The position numbers and the translations under genes are program-made. 64,000 nucleotides of DNA, from NCBI GenBank assembly GCA_016200325.1, contig JACQEZ010000008.1, positions 124,001 through 188,000 on the forward strand. Reading direction: 5' to 3'. The notes under the pieces were generated by a model, which saw nothing but the letters and a program-made list of their open reading frames with translations, made no database searches and was not told where the DNA came from. Of this stretch, positions 9,077 through 18,354 are shown in pieces (position 1 is the first letter of the stretch; each line of letters begins with the position of its first letter). This stretch comes from Candidatus Manganitrophaceae bacterium. Lineage in GTDB: Bacteria; Nitrospirota; Nitrospiria; SBBL01; Manganitrophaceae.

Positions 9077-9487
9077 ATGAAATATCTTTTGTCAGTTCTA
9101 ACCGTTCTGCTGGTCGGCGGATTGGCGGTGGGGGCATTCGCCCGTGCCGAGCCGCAGACCAAAGAAAAAAATAAAAAAGAAATCACTACAGCCAAAGAAA
9201 AAGGAGAAGACGAGGGGAAAGAATCGGCCGAATCGGGTGAAGCAATTCCGTCCGGAGCGGCCAAGGTCACCCTTCAAGAGGCGATTCAAACGGCGCTCGG
9301 CCGGGTTCCCGGATCAGTCCAAGAAGCGCAGCTCGAAGAAGACGACGGCCCGCTCCACTATGAGGTCGCCATCGTCGGGCCCGATCACGCTCGGACTGAA
9401 GTGAGGGTCGATGCGCAATCGGGCCAGATTCTCAAGGTCGGAAAAGGAGAGATCGAAGAGGAGCACGAGGAAGAGAACGAAGGTTAA
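9077..9487 (+). CDS. Secreted PepSY-domain protein
   Basis: A 136-residue exported protein. The signal peptide covers about residues 1-23 (AFARA cleavage region), followed by a highly charged Lys/Glu linker (about 25-55) and a single PepSY domain (about 62-126) with the family's tail pattern: YEVAIVG, then VRVDAQSGQILKV. A Glu-rich tail ends the protein. PepSY modules are linked to inhibition of peptidases and are frequent neighbours of OmpR-type two-component systems that sense envelope stress or metals. It follows the two-component pair by 93 bp with a strong AAGGAGG. It could be the output or the accessory sensor of that pair; this is inference. Confidence 0.85.
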   Translation: MKYLLSVLTVLLVGGLAVGAFARAEPQTKEKNKKEITTAKEKGEDEGKESAESGEAIPSGAAKVTLQEAIQTALGRVPGSVQEAQLEEDDGPLHYEVAIVGPDHARTEVRVDAQSGQILKVGKGEIEEEHEEENEG

Positions 9488-9499
9488 TCGATCGGCGTT

Positions 9500-9524
9500 C
9501 CGGGGGCGGCGGTTCCGCCCCCGG
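9500..9524 (+). terminator. GC-rich hairpin after the PepSY gene
   Basis: A perfect 10-bp stem (CCGGGGGCGG / CCGCCCCCGG) with a 5-base loop, 13 bases after the PepSY stop. No U-run follows, so it may attenuate or stabilise mRNA between PepSY and the DUF2231 gene rather than act as a classic intrinsic terminator. Confidence 0.45.
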
Positions 9525-9557
9525 ATCACCCGGTCAGCCTATAGAGGAGGAGATCCC

Positions 9558-10029
9558 ATGAATCATCCCATTCATCCCATCTTGGTCCACTTTCCGATTG
9601 CGCTTTTATTTACTTCGGTCTTTTTTCGACCTGATCGCCCTAGTCACAAAGCGGGCATCGTTCCGGCAAACCGGGCTCTGGCTCCTGATTTTGGGGTGGC
9701 TTGGCGGGCTGGCGGCAACCCTCTCCGGCTTTTTGGGAGAAGACGCAGCCAAAAAAATCGGCGTCCCGGAAATGACCATCGACCGACACGAATCTTTCGC
9801 GATCGCAACCCTGATCGTCTTCGCTGCCCTGATGCTCATTCGGTGGTGGAGAGCGTTCCGTCCTTCAGATCGAAAAAACATCGCCTATTTAATCGTCGCA
9901 GTGATCGGACTGGGACTGCTCGCGACCACCGGGTTCCTGGGAGGGGATCTCGTTTATCGCTATGGCGCGGGCGTTCAGCCGAACCCATCGGCAGTTCGCA
10001 TCCTTCCACCTGTGGCACCCGGCGGGTAG
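9558..10029 (+). pseudogene. DUF2231 membrane protein, split by a +1 frameshift in a T6 run
   Basis: The start at 9558 (ribosome site GAGGAGGAGAT) gives MNHPIHPILVHFPIALLFTS, the classic N-terminus of DUF2231 multi-helix membrane proteins. The reading frame then runs off into nonsense after a run of six Ts (9621-9626). With one T removed the frame continues as VFFDLIALVTKRASFRQTGL through GWLGGLAATLSGFLGEDAAKKIG and two more membrane helices to the stop at 10029, giving a complete protein of about 157 residues with four helices. Both halves are well conserved, so this is either a recent mutation, slippage during expression, or a homopolymer error in the assembly. Function of the family unknown; a haem or redox role has been suggested only from fusions. 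Confidence 0.8.
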
Positions 10030-10127
10030 GGCCAATTTGACGGAGACGATTCCCGCGTTTTTCATCTCGGTTTTCATCTATAGAGGGAGGGTTTGTCCGA
10101 AGGAAGAGCTCAATCACGTGGATCGCG

Positions 10128-10166
10128 TGCCTCAGTTCGTGGGTAAAACCCCACGAACTTGAGGCA
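10128..10166. repeat. Strong imperfect inverted repeat in the DUF2231-folC gap
   Basis: Arms TGCCTCAGTTCGTGGG (10128-10143) and CCCACGAACTTGAGGCA (10150-10166) around a short A-rich loop; one unpaired base. A smaller GGGGCAATGCCCC stem follows at about 10177-10189. The 274-bp gap contains no convincing gene. Paired stems like this are seen at ends of IS200/IS605-type or REP-like elements, but no transposase is present. Confidence 0.5.
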
Positions 10167-10303
10167 GCAAGTGGGCGTAGGGGCAATGCCCCATGCCATC
10201 GTTCTTGACCTTTATAAATGACGACGCGTGCTCCCCCTCCATCTCTCCTTGAATTCTCCGTCCTGAGTATGATAAATAAAGAGGCCGAATCTGCCGGGGA
10301 ATT

Positions 10304-11602
10304 ATGCCTTACGCCGACGCAATTGATTATCTCTACCGCCTTCAATGGCACGGAATTCAGCCGGGCCTCGAGAGGATGGAACGCCTTCTCTCCTTGCTCA
10401 GTCACCCGGAGAAACAGTATCGTTCCGTCCATATCGGCGGGACAAACGGCAAGGGCTCGACGGCGGCGACCGTGGCCGAAGTCCTGAAGCGGGGAGGATA
10501 CCGTGTCGGGCTCTACACCTCTCCCCACTTGATTGACTTTTCGGAGCGGATTCGTCTCTCGGGCAAGCCGATTCCGGCAGGGGAGATCGTCCGCTTGACC
10601 GGCCTGATCCGGGCGCGGATTGCCCAGGAAGCGCCGGAGCTGCAAGCATCCCTCACCTTTTTTGAATTCACCACCGTGATCGCCTTTCTCTACTTCGCCG
10701 AGCAGAAGATCGACCTGGCGGTCGTTGAGGTCGGTTTGGGCGGCCGGTTCGATGCCACGAACCTGCTTGCACCGATGGTCAGCGCCATCACCCAGATCGA
10801 TCTCGATCACGAGCGTTATTTGGGAACGACCGTGCTCCAGATCGCCGCGGAGAAGGCAGGCATCATCAAACTGCGCACCCCGCTGGTGACGGGCGCCGTT
10901 CAACCCGAGGTCCTCTCCCTCTTCGAAGAAGAAGCGCGATCGAAAGAGGCGCCGCTGATTCGGGTCGACCGTGAGATCACGGTGGAAGGGGAGCGTCCGA
11001 GCCGATTTATTTATCGCGGCGTTCGAGAACGGGTTGTCTCTTCGCCCCTGTTGGGACGGCACCAGATCCGGAACGCCGCCATCTCGATTGGGGTGATTGA
11101 GCAGCTCCAGAAGCAGGGGATCGCCGTCCCGGAAGAGGCGATTCTGGAAGGAGTGCGGCGGGTCCGATGGTCGGGGCGATTGGAGATGATTCGGAAGGAG
11201 CCGCTGATTCTTCTCGACGGCGCCCATAATCCCGCCGGCGCGCGGGCGTTGGCCGACTTTCTGAGCGGGGTCGATCCGGAGCGCCGCGGAAGACATTGGC
11301 TGATCGTCGGAATTATGCGCGACAAAAATATCTCCGAAATTCTCTCCCCCTTGCTTCCGTGGGCCGACGAAATTGTCTTGACCCGTCCCGAGATCGAACG
11401 GGCCGCCGAACCCGACCTGCTGATCGCCTCCCTTCCTCCGTCACTGCACGCGACGATTCGAGAACAGATTCCCGATGCGATCGCCCATGTCGAGTCGCTC
11501 TTGACCCCTTCGGACACCCTTGTGATCACCGGCTCCCTTTATACGGTCGGAGAAGCCAAAGCGGTCTATGCCGGGACCGCCCCTTCCCTCTTGCGAGGAT
11601 GA
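10304..11602 (+). CDS. folC: Bifunctional dihydrofolate/folylpolyglutamate synthase
   Basis: A 432-residue Mur-ligase-family enzyme that adds glutamate to dihydropteroate and folates using ATP, in the cytoplasm. The P-loop GGTNGKGST (about 45-53) and the following TSPHLIDFSERIRL (folate-binding loop, about 75-88) are diagnostic. EVGLGGRFDATN and ITQIDLDHERYLG match the Mg-binding central region, and LDGAHNPAGARAL marks the C-terminal glutamate domain. GGGGA precedes the ATG. Its stop overlaps the lptD start (ATGA), so the two genes are translationally coupled. Confidence 0.96.
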   Translation: MPYADAIDYLYRLQWHGIQPGLERMERLLSLLSHPEKQYRSVHIGGTNGKGSTAATVAEVLKRGGYRVGLYTSPHLIDFSERIRLSGKPIPAGEIVRLTGLIRARIAQEAPELQASLTFFEFTTVIAFLYFAEQKIDLAVVEVGLGGRFDATNLLAPMVSAITQIDLDHERYLGTTVLQIAAEKAGIIKLRTPLVTGAVQPEVLSLFEEEARSKEAPLIRVDREITVEGERPSRFIYRGVRERVVSSPLLGRHQIRNAAISIGVIEQLQKQGIAVPEEAILEGVRRVRWSGRLEMIRKEPLILLDGAHNPAGARALADFLSGVDPERRGRHWLIVGIMRDKNISEILSPLLPWADEIVLTRPEIERAAEPDLLIASLPPSLHATIREQIPDAIAHVESLLTPSDTLVITGSLYTVGEAKAVYAGTAPSLLRG

Positions 11603-13809
11603 CCCCCTCCGGTCCCTCAACGCCATCTCCTTCTTGTTCTATCCATCCCGGACGCATTCTTTTTGTTCTTATATTAAAAACCGTCCCGGCCGGGCTGCTC
11701 CTCGTCACCCTGCTCCTTTTCGGATATCTGCTCTTCGCTCTTCCGCTCCCGGCCTCTGCGGCCTCGAAGAAAATGACGATCCCGACCCTCAAACGGCCGG
11801 AGGCCCAGACACCGGTCCAGCTGACCGCCGACCGGATTGAGTATGATAAAGCGAGCAATTTCTTCTTTGCCGAAGGGTCGGTGGTTGTCACGCAGGGTCC
11901 CACTCAGGTCGAATCCGATTACCTAAGCCTCAACAATGCAACCGGAACCCTGATCGCCACCGGCAACGTCCATTTCTCGGACGGGGAGAATACCGTCACC
12001 GCCGAGCAGATTGAGACCGACGTCAACACCCAGCTTGGCATCCTCTATGGCGCGCGGCTCTTTATTAAAAGCGAAAATTATACGATCGACGGAGAGGTGA
12101 TGGAGCGGACGGCGCCGGACCGCTACGTGTTAGAAGACGCGTCGTTCACCGCCTGCGATTGCCCCGATGATCCGGAGTGGCGGGTCCGAGCGAGCCGGAT
12201 CCGGGTCCACCTCGATAATTTTCTGGTATTGCAACACTTCGTCTTCTATTTCGACGAAATCCCGATCTTCTATCTCCCTTATTTCATCTACCCGGCCAAA
12301 ACGCAGCGGCAGACCGGATTGCTGGTGCCGCGGGTCGGGTACAGCACCCGCTGGGGGCTTCGTTATTATCAAGATTTTTTCTGGGCCATTTCCAAAAGCC
12401 AAGACATGACCTTCACCCTCGATCATCGGGGAAACAAAGGGGACGGCGGGGTCTTTCAGTACCGTTATGCGCTCGCCAAAGAGACCGACGGCCGGTTGGA
12501 CGTCCACTACTTCCATGACGTCGTGAGCCAGGTCGACCGCTACGAAGTCCAATATACCCACCAGGAGCGATTTACCGATCGAATCAGTGGGAAGATCGAT
12601 ATCCATTATGTGAACGAGCAGAACAATTTTCTGGTCCTCTCCGAATCGACCGCGGAGAGAGCACAGCAAAACGTCGAGTCGAATGTTTTTCTCACCTACC
12701 GCGGCGACGAGTCGTTTGCCTATCTGCTCGGCCGGTATGTCCAGAGCTTGACGGGACAGAGCAGCGGCACCATCGCCCAGCGCCTCCCTGAAGTCGGCTA
12801 TTCGATCGCCCAGCACCGCTTTGGAGAGAGCCCGATTTATTTTAACTGGCAGAGCACGGCGACCAATTTCTGGCAGCAGAGCGGACCCGACATCCAACGG
12901 GTCGATCTCTTTCCGAAGCTCTCGATGCCGCTTGATCTCTCTTCCGCCGGGACGTTGACCCCTTGGACCGGATTCCGCGAGACCTGGTACAGTCGGGGGG
13001 TGATGGAAGATGCCGCGATCAGCCGCCCGATCTTTCCGGTCGGGATCGATTGGGAGGCGCCGGTCGAGCGGGACTGGGGAAGCGTGACCCACGTCGTTAT
13101 CCCCTCATTGATGTATGACTATATCTCGGGGAATGATCTGACAGACATCCCGCAGTTTGACGAGATCGATCGGCTCCACAAGCGCAACAGCTTCACCGCC
13201 TCCTTAGCGCAACGGTTCTTCACCCGGAACGATAAAGGGGAGCGGCTGGAGAGGGCTTTTTTTCGGGTCACCGAAAGCTACAGCCTCCAGGTTCCGCAAC
13301 CGAGCCTGGTCGATTCTCACCTCTTCTCCGACGTTCGCGGTGAGGGGAGCGTTCGCGTCAGCGAATACCTGACCTTTGGGGTCGATACTTTCTATGATCC
13401 GTATCGTCACCTCTTTTCTTCCTGGAATACGGATGTCTCGGTCGCCCTCGCACCGCGCGTGACCGCCACGTTCGGCCAGCGCACCACCCGGGAGGGGAGC
13501 GTGCCGCAAAAAGGAGATCTCTTCAACCCGCTTTACATCGGCGATCGGGAGACCACGCCACGGATAAACTTCCTCACCGACAAAGTGGTGGTCCGAACCC
13601 CCTGGGGAATCAATCTGGCGACCCGCGCTTATTATGATGTCAGCCAAAGCAAGTTCGTTGAAATCGCCTACGGCCTCCAGTACGAGCGGCAGTGTTGGAG
13701 CTTTACCCTCGACTATCTCGATCTGCGGACCCGCAACGAGCTGGTCTTTCTGGTCAACCTGAAGGGCCTCGGCGCCACCGACTCCCGCAAATCGATTAAT
13801 CTCTTTTAA
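11599..13809 (+). CDS. lptD: LPS-assembly outer-membrane protein LptD
   Basis: A 736-residue outer-membrane beta-barrel that inserts LPS into the outer leaflet together with LptE. The N-terminus carries a hydrophobic export segment (about residues 30-55, ending PASAASKK). An OstA/LptA-like jellyroll follows (VQLTADRIEYDKASNFFFAEGSV, LIATGNVHFSDGENTVTAEQ). From about 180 onward comes the LptD barrel with IFYLPYFIYPAKTQRQTGLLVPRVGYS, the family's most conserved segment, and many alternating aromatic strands. The last residues (DSRKSINLF) end in Phe as expected of an outer-membrane protein. It is somewhat shorter than the Escherichia protein (about 784). Start at the ATG overlapping the folC stop. 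Confidence 0.94.
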   Translation: MTPSGPSTPSPSCSIHPGRILFVLILKTVPAGLLLVTLLLFGYLLFALPLPASAASKKMTIPTLKRPEAQTPVQLTADRIEYDKASNFFFAEGSVVVTQGPTQVESDYLSLNNATGTLIATGNVHFSDGENTVTAEQIETDVNTQLGILYGARLFIKSENYTIDGEVMERTAPDRYVLEDASFTACDCPDDPEWRVRASRIRVHLDNFLVLQHFVFYFDEIPIFYLPYFIYPAKTQRQTGLLVPRVGYSTRWGLRYYQDFFWAISKSQDMTFTLDHRGNKGDGGVFQYRYALAKETDGRLDVHYFHDVVSQVDRYEVQYTHQERFTDRISGKIDIHYVNEQNNFLVLSESTAERAQQNVESNVFLTYRGDESFAYLLGRYVQSLTGQSSGTIAQRLPEVGYSIAQHRFGESPIYFNWQSTATNFWQQSGPDIQRVDLFPKLSMPLDLSSAGTLTPWTGFRETWYSRGVMEDAAISRPIFPVGIDWEAPVERDWGSVTHVVIPSLMYDYISGNDLTDIPQFDEIDRLHKRNSFTASLAQRFFTRNDKGERLERAFFRVTESYSLQVPQPSLVDSHLFSDVRGEGSVRVSEYLTFGVDTFYDPYRHLFSSWNTDVSVALAPRVTATFGQRTTREGSVPQKGDLFNPLYIGDRETTPRINFLTDKVVVRTPWGINLATRAYYDVSQSKFVEIAYGLQYERQCWSFTLDYLDLRTRNELVFLVNLKGLGATDSRKSINLF

Positions 13810-13833
13810 GGTCCTTGCCCGGACCCCCTTTTT
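13810..13833 (+). terminator. Weak terminator-like hairpin after lptD
   Basis: GGTCC / GGACC five-base stem with a six-base loop, followed by CCCTTTTT, starting at the last base of the lptD stop codon. Short stem, but position and T-run fit an intrinsic terminator. Confidence 0.45.
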
Positions 13834-14012
13834 AACAAGCGGACTCTCTTAAGGCCGTACTGCGCCGCTGCCGATCAGGGCCCTGACCGCTCCAGGCGGA
13901 TTGATTTAATAGAATCTAAGCGAACCTGACGAGATGAGCAGCGTGGGATCGGACTCGGTCTCGGAGGATGTTCCGGTTTTTTTCCCCGTACACAATCACG
14001 ATGATCGATTGC

Positions 14013-14828
14013 CTAAGAGAGCAGCCGTTCCATCGCAGTTTTTAAAGCAATGAGGTGAATTTCGACCCGCTGCTGCATCTCAAGATGCACCGGGGTCTCC
14101 GAGGTAAGGACATGGGGGGTTCCATTTTTGTAGAAATAGACCGCCTGAGGCCAGAGCCGCCGCCGGGCCATCCGCTGCTTGAAGAAATCCGACGCGGCAT
14201 CCGGGCTGATTAAACCGCCGCTTGCCGGCGCCCCTTCAATCGATGATTCCAAGTTGATCGGATATTTTCGGGCGACCCGTTGAATCACTCTCCGCCCGAC
14301 CGTTTGAGACGGATCATGACAGAGCTCATACATATAAAAGCCCGGCGTATCGATGTCTTCGTGAAACTCGATGTCGAGGTCAAACCACTTCCCCTCGATC
14401 GCCTTTTTCACCAAGCGCACCTCCGCCTGCGGCCGCTTGCGATAGTACTGGCGGTTGAGATCGACCCGGGAGCGGTTCTGCCGGGTGTTGTGCTCGTAAC
14501 CGAACGGGTTGATACAGGGGAAGAGGGTGAAGTGAAACCGTTGGAGGAGGCTCGGCTTCTTCTTGATCATCTCGATGACGGCGAGAATCGTTTCGACCCC
14601 GGCCGGTTCATCGCCATGGATTCCGCCGGAGAGACAGATCCGCTTTTGACCGGGTCGATCGGAGGTAGAGAGCATCCAAAAGGGATACTGCGTCGGGTAA
14701 GCCCGCACCCGCCCGAGAAGGTGGGCCTCGATCCCTTTCGCCTCTTTAGCCGTCTGGAGAATCCGCTCGATCACGTCAGGGTAGGAACGGCTTTTCTTCG
14801 GCACCGGAAAGGCCTTTACCGAAACCAC
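14013..14828 (-). CDS. M14-family zinc carboxypeptidase-like protein
   Basis: A 271-residue metallopeptidase domain of the M14 / succinylglutamate desuccinylase type. Zinc ligands are visible as H71-GD-E74 (GGIHGDEPAG) and H156 (LDIEFHED). The substrate carboxylate site is RSRVDLNRQY, and LTSETP near the C-terminus holds the likely catalytic Glu. No signal peptide, so it probably acts in the cytoplasm on a small peptide or amide; the substrate is unknown. Start is GTG, immediately after the TAA stop of the gene upstream, with GGGAG as ribosome site; the two form a tight operon. Confidence 0.85.
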   Translation of the reverse strand: MVSVKAFPVPKKSRSYPDVIERILQTAKEAKGIEAHLLGRVRAYPTQYPFWMLSTSDRPGQKRICLSGGIHGDEPAGVETILAVIEMIKKKPSLLQRFHFTLFPCINPFGYEHNTRQNRSRVDLNRQYYRKRPQAEVRLVKKAIEGKWFDLDIEFHEDIDTPGFYMYELCHDPSQTVGRRVIQRVARKYPINLESSIEGAPASGGLISPDAASDFFKQRMARRRLWPQAVYFYKNGTPHVLTSETPVHLEMQQRVEIHLIALKTAMERLLS

Positions 14829-17800
14829 TTACGAAGCTCCCTTCGTTCTCTGTTTTAACCGGTCGAGGAAACGGCGGGCCGATGCAACCCGCAGGTCCTT
14901 CGGCGAGAGCTCCGTATTTTTGACGAACGTCTCCAGCGCCAACCGGGCCGGTCCATTCTGCCCGAGTTCTTGATAGGCCATCCCGAGATAGTACTGAACA
15001 ATGCTCGCCGAGGCCTGGCTGCCCAGCTCTTTCTTTGCTTCTTCCAATTCGGCCGCAGCCGGTTTAAACATCCCAAGGATAAATAATCCGGTGCCGCTGT
15101 AGAGGCGGCTCAACGGCGCGGAGACAATCCGATCGAAGAGAAGCGCCATCCGCTCCTCCTCCGGAATTTGGATCCCCGCCTTTCGACGCCACTCCACCTG
15201 CTTGAGATAGGGGAGGGTGGAGAATCGCTTCGGATCGGTCTCCAGCTCCTTCCGCCACTCGTTGAGGCTCCCGAGGAATCGATTCAGGGCCTCTTTGGCC
15301 TCCGCTTCTTTTCCCAATTTGGTAAACACCAAGTTTTGATAGTAGTAGCCGAACGGCTCGGAGAAGACGAGCCCCTGCGCCAACTCCTCCAGCGCCTTTT
15401 GATATTGTCCGAGGTAATATAAATTGATCCCGTGGTAGAACGCCCCTTGCAGCTTCTCAGGATAGGCCGTCCTCAGGCGGGTGAAGAGCGGCTCCGCCTC
15501 CTTAAACGCCGCCTGTACTTGGTAGTGCTGGGCCAGGCTCAGGAGCGCCTCCATGTTCGACGGCTCTTTTTGAAGGGCCGCTCGCCAGGCGCGGGCGGCC
15601 CCCTCCCGGTCGCCCAGTTTTTGGAACACCCGCCCCATCAGCCAATCTCCTTCGGCGGCCGGGTCGAGAAGCAGTCCCTTTTGAATCATCTCGCGGGCTT
15701 CGTTCTCTTTTCCGTTTCGGAGCAGCCCCTTGGCGATGGCAAAATAAGCCGACCCCTTGGTCCGGTTCGACTCGGTCGGCTTCACCAGATAGAGCGGGCC
15801 GGTCCGGGCCGCCCCTTTCATCTCGGCGAGATGGATCGAGAGGGTGTCCTCAAAGAGCGATTTCGGCGTCTGGAACTCAACCACAGTGTAATCGTCGGTG
15901 TTGAAGATCCCATTGCCGGTGTAGCGATCGATCTCATTCGGTCCCAACATGAAATAGGCCCAGAGATCGAATGGGGAATAGACCTCGACATGGGCGAGGT
16001 CTGCGGCGACGGAGGGAACGGCGATCCGTCGGGCGATCTCCTGGCTGTCGATTGCGATCTCCCGGTCCGAACCGACGAGAATCAGGTCTCCCGCATCGGT
16101 ATAAAATATAAAGACCTGGGGGAAAACGGCATGAAAGGTCCGGACGACCGCTTTCAACTCCGGGGCGCGGATGCCGTAGAAGTGAATCCACTGCGTGAAG
16201 ATTCCCCCCGGCTTGAGGTGGGCCCGGCCCAATCGGAAGAACTCTTCGGTAAAAAGCTTCGAAGAGCCGTTCCGCCACGGATGCGACGGCTCGGAAACGA
16301 TGATGTCGAATTGATCCTTGGAAAGAATCAGATAGTTCCGGGCGTCGTCGATCACCATCTGAACGCGGGGATCGCCGAGGACGTTCCCATTGAACGAATC
16401 AAAGAGGTGCGCCCCCTCGACCACGGCCGGCTCGATTTCGAGCGTGACCAGCTTGGAGAGGGGATGGGTGGCAATGGCGCCGGCGGTGATACCGCTCCCC
16501 AATCCGACCAGCATCACCTCCTTCGCCTGTGGGGCGAGAAGCATCGGAAGATGCCCGACCAACAGCTGCGTCTTCATGTCGCCGGTCGTCGATGCGTTCG
16601 CTTTGCCGTCGATGGCGAGGGTGAGATGGGCGCTCTTCGCCAGCGTCGGATGCTGGACCACCGTCACCGTGGAGGAGACCCCCTCTTTATAAAAAAGCAG
16701 GTCGAGGCTGGAAAGCTTGCCGAACAGCTCGCTCGACATCTGCAGCGGATTCCAAGCAGGCGTCGAAAGGGAGACGACGAGGAGGAAGGCGCCGACGCCG
16801 CCGACCGCCCAGAGACGCGCTTCGCCGATCTCCCGCATCCGGATCCACAACGCCAAGCTCAGAATCGCGTTGGTCAAGATGGCAATATGGAGGCTCCGTT
16901 GAATCCCGAGTGAGGGAAGAAAGATAAAACCGATTGCGAAGGAGCCGACAATCGTTCCGATCGTGTTGATGGCGTAGGCGCGTCCGACAATCGAGCCGAG
17001 GCCGGCATCGGCTGGCGGCGTACTTGAACCTTTCTTCTGAGGGGCGGTCCCCCCAGAAGTGAGAAGGTGGATCACCAACGGGAAGACCCCTCCCATGAGG
17101 ATCGTGGGGATGAGCATCGCCGCCCCGGCAATGAAGAATTTGGAGGCGGAGAGAATCCCCCCTTCAGAGTGAAAGATCTCCAGGAGCTTGAAGAAGAGGA
17201 CGGGGAGAAGCGGAAAGAGATACTCTCCGGCAAAGGCGAAGAGGGCAATCCCCCCTTGGACCACGGCCAACAGGAGAAACGGCCTGGAAAAACGCTTGAG
17301 CAAGAAGGAGAAGAGGAAGCTTCCGATCGCAAGCCCCAGGAGGAAGGTGGCGAGCATCGTTGCGAACGAATAGAGGGTCGAGCCGAGAATCAAGGTCAAA
17401 ATCCGCGTCCAGACGACCTCGTAGATCATCGCGGCAAAACCGGAGAGGGCGAACACAACGTATAAAATACGCCGCCGCCCGCTGTCAGAGCCTTCTGGAG
17501 GGAGGGTCTTCCCCTCCCGTACCGGATCGGGAGCAACCGTTGTCTTCCGGCCGAGGGAGATCGCAATTAATCCGACGGTCCCGTTCAGGAGCGCCGCCAG
17601 GAGAATTGTTTTCTGGTGTCCGAACGTCGGCAACACGAGAAATCCAGCCCCCAAGACGCCGGCCATCGCCCCCATGGTATTAAAGGCATAGAGAAGACCG
17701 ACCCCCTTTCCGACCTCTTTCTTGTTTTTATAGAGGCGGGCCAACACCGGGAGGGTTCCCCCCATCAAGGCGGTCGGGAGGAGCAGAATCAAGACCGCCA

Positions 17801-18137
17801 TGACGAACCGGACCAGGCTGAAAGCATAAAACGAAAAATGAAAGAGACGATGAAGGAATTGATAAATCGGAATCAGCGATGAAAAGAGGAGCGGGACCAA
17901 AAAGGCATATCCGCCGATTCCCAGCTCCAGTAAACCATAAACACGAAGTGGGTTGGCATAGTGATCGGCGCGTTTCCCAAAAATTTCACTGCCGAGCGCC
18001 AAGCCCCCCATAAATGCGGTCAGGAGGGTAGAGATAGCAAACATCGACGCGCCGAAGATGAGCACCAGTTCCCGCATCCAGACCATCTGGTAGATTAAGG
18101 CGGTCACGCCGGAGAAAAAGAAAAGAATCGGAATCAA
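14829..18137 (-). CDS. Large fused membrane / spermidine-synthase-like / TPR protein
   Basis: An 1102-residue protein in three parts. Residues 1 to about 480 form two sets of six to seven membrane helices with duplicated MFS-like motifs (GGTLPVLARLY in the first set, GGVFPLVIHLL in the second). About 500-760 is a spermidine-synthase-type Rossmann domain with VMLVGLGSGITAGAIA, VTLEIEPAVVEGAHLF, VVDDARNYL-like IDDARNYLILS and DIIVSEPSHPWRNGSSKLFT, where the aminopropyltransferase Asp is partly replaced (SEP). About 800-1100 are tetratricopeptide repeats. Such 'fused MFS/spermidine synthase' proteins are widespread and mostly uncharacterised; true polyamine synthesis is doubtful. Ends directly against the M14 peptidase gene. 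Confidence 0.88.
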   Translation of the reverse strand: MIPILFFFSGVTALIYQMVWMRELVLIFGASMFAISTLLTAFMGGLALGSEIFGKRADHYANPLRVYGLLELGIGGYAFLVPLLFSSLIPIYQFLHRLFHFSFYAFSLVRFVMAVLILLLPTALMGGTLPVLARLYKNKKEVGKGVGLLYAFNTMGAMAGVLGAGFLVLPTFGHQKTILLAALLNGTVGLIAISLGRKTTVAPDPVREGKTLPPEGSDSGRRRILYVVFALSGFAAMIYEVVWTRILTLILGSTLYSFATMLATFLLGLAIGSFLFSFLLKRFSRPFLLLAVVQGGIALFAFAGEYLFPLLPVLFFKLLEIFHSEGGILSASKFFIAGAAMLIPTILMGGVFPLVIHLLTSGGTAPQKKGSSTPPADAGLGSIVGRAYAINTIGTIVGSFAIGFIFLPSLGIQRSLHIAILTNAILSLALWIRMREIGEARLWAVGGVGAFLLVVSLSTPAWNPLQMSSELFGKLSSLDLLFYKEGVSSTVTVVQHPTLAKSAHLTLAIDGKANASTTGDMKTQLLVGHLPMLLAPQAKEVMLVGLGSGITAGAIATHPLSKLVTLEIEPAVVEGAHLFDSFNGNVLGDPRVQMVIDDARNYLILSKDQFDIIVSEPSHPWRNGSSKLFTEEFFRLGRAHLKPGGIFTQWIHFYGIRAPELKAVVRTFHAVFPQVFIFYTDAGDLILVGSDREIAIDSQEIARRIAVPSVAADLAHVEVYSPFDLWAYFMLGPNEIDRYTGNGIFNTDDYTVVEFQTPKSLFEDTLSIHLAEMKGAARTGPLYLVKPTESNRTKGSAYFAIAKGLLRNGKENEAREMIQKGLLLDPAAEGDWLMGRVFQKLGDREGAARAWRAALQKEPSNMEALLSLAQHYQVQAAFKEAEPLFTRLRTAYPEKLQGAFYHGINLYYLGQYQKALEELAQGLVFSEPFGYYYQNLVFTKLGKEAEAKEALNRFLGSLNEWRKELETDPKRFSTLPYLKQVEWRRKAGIQIPEEERMALLFDRIVSAPLSRLYSGTGLFILGMFKPAAAELEEAKKELGSQASASIVQYYLGMAYQELGQNGPARLALETFVKNTELSPKDLRVASARRFLDRLKQRTKGAS

Positions 18138-18278
18138 ATGAGCCGAGCTCCATAGAATTAAAACCCCTTATCATAGATCATCTTCGTTTAAATTTCAAAT
18201 CCCTCGGAAAGACGGTTGACAGTCGTTTCAAGAAAATGTTACAAACATCCTTCATATTCTGATATCCCCTGTAGTCAA

Positions 18279-18354
18279 GAGCCGCTAGCTCAGTTGGTAG
18301 AGCACCGCCCTTTTAAGGCGGGTGTCCTGGGTTCGAATCCCAGGCGGCTCACCA
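18279..18354 (+). tRNA. tRNA-Lys (anticodon TTT)
   Basis: Complete cloverleaf of 76 bases including encoded CCA. Acceptor GAGCCGC pairs with GCGGCTC; D-arm GCTC/GAGC; anticodon stem CCGCC/GGCGG with loop CTTTTAA (anticodon TTT); T-arm CTGGG-TTCGAAT-CCCAG; discriminator A. Confidence 0.97.

Noticed and set aside
14829-18137. Genuine spermidine synthase
   Set aside because: The catalytic acid motif is altered and the protein is fused to membrane and TPR parts, so polyamine synthesis is not claimed.
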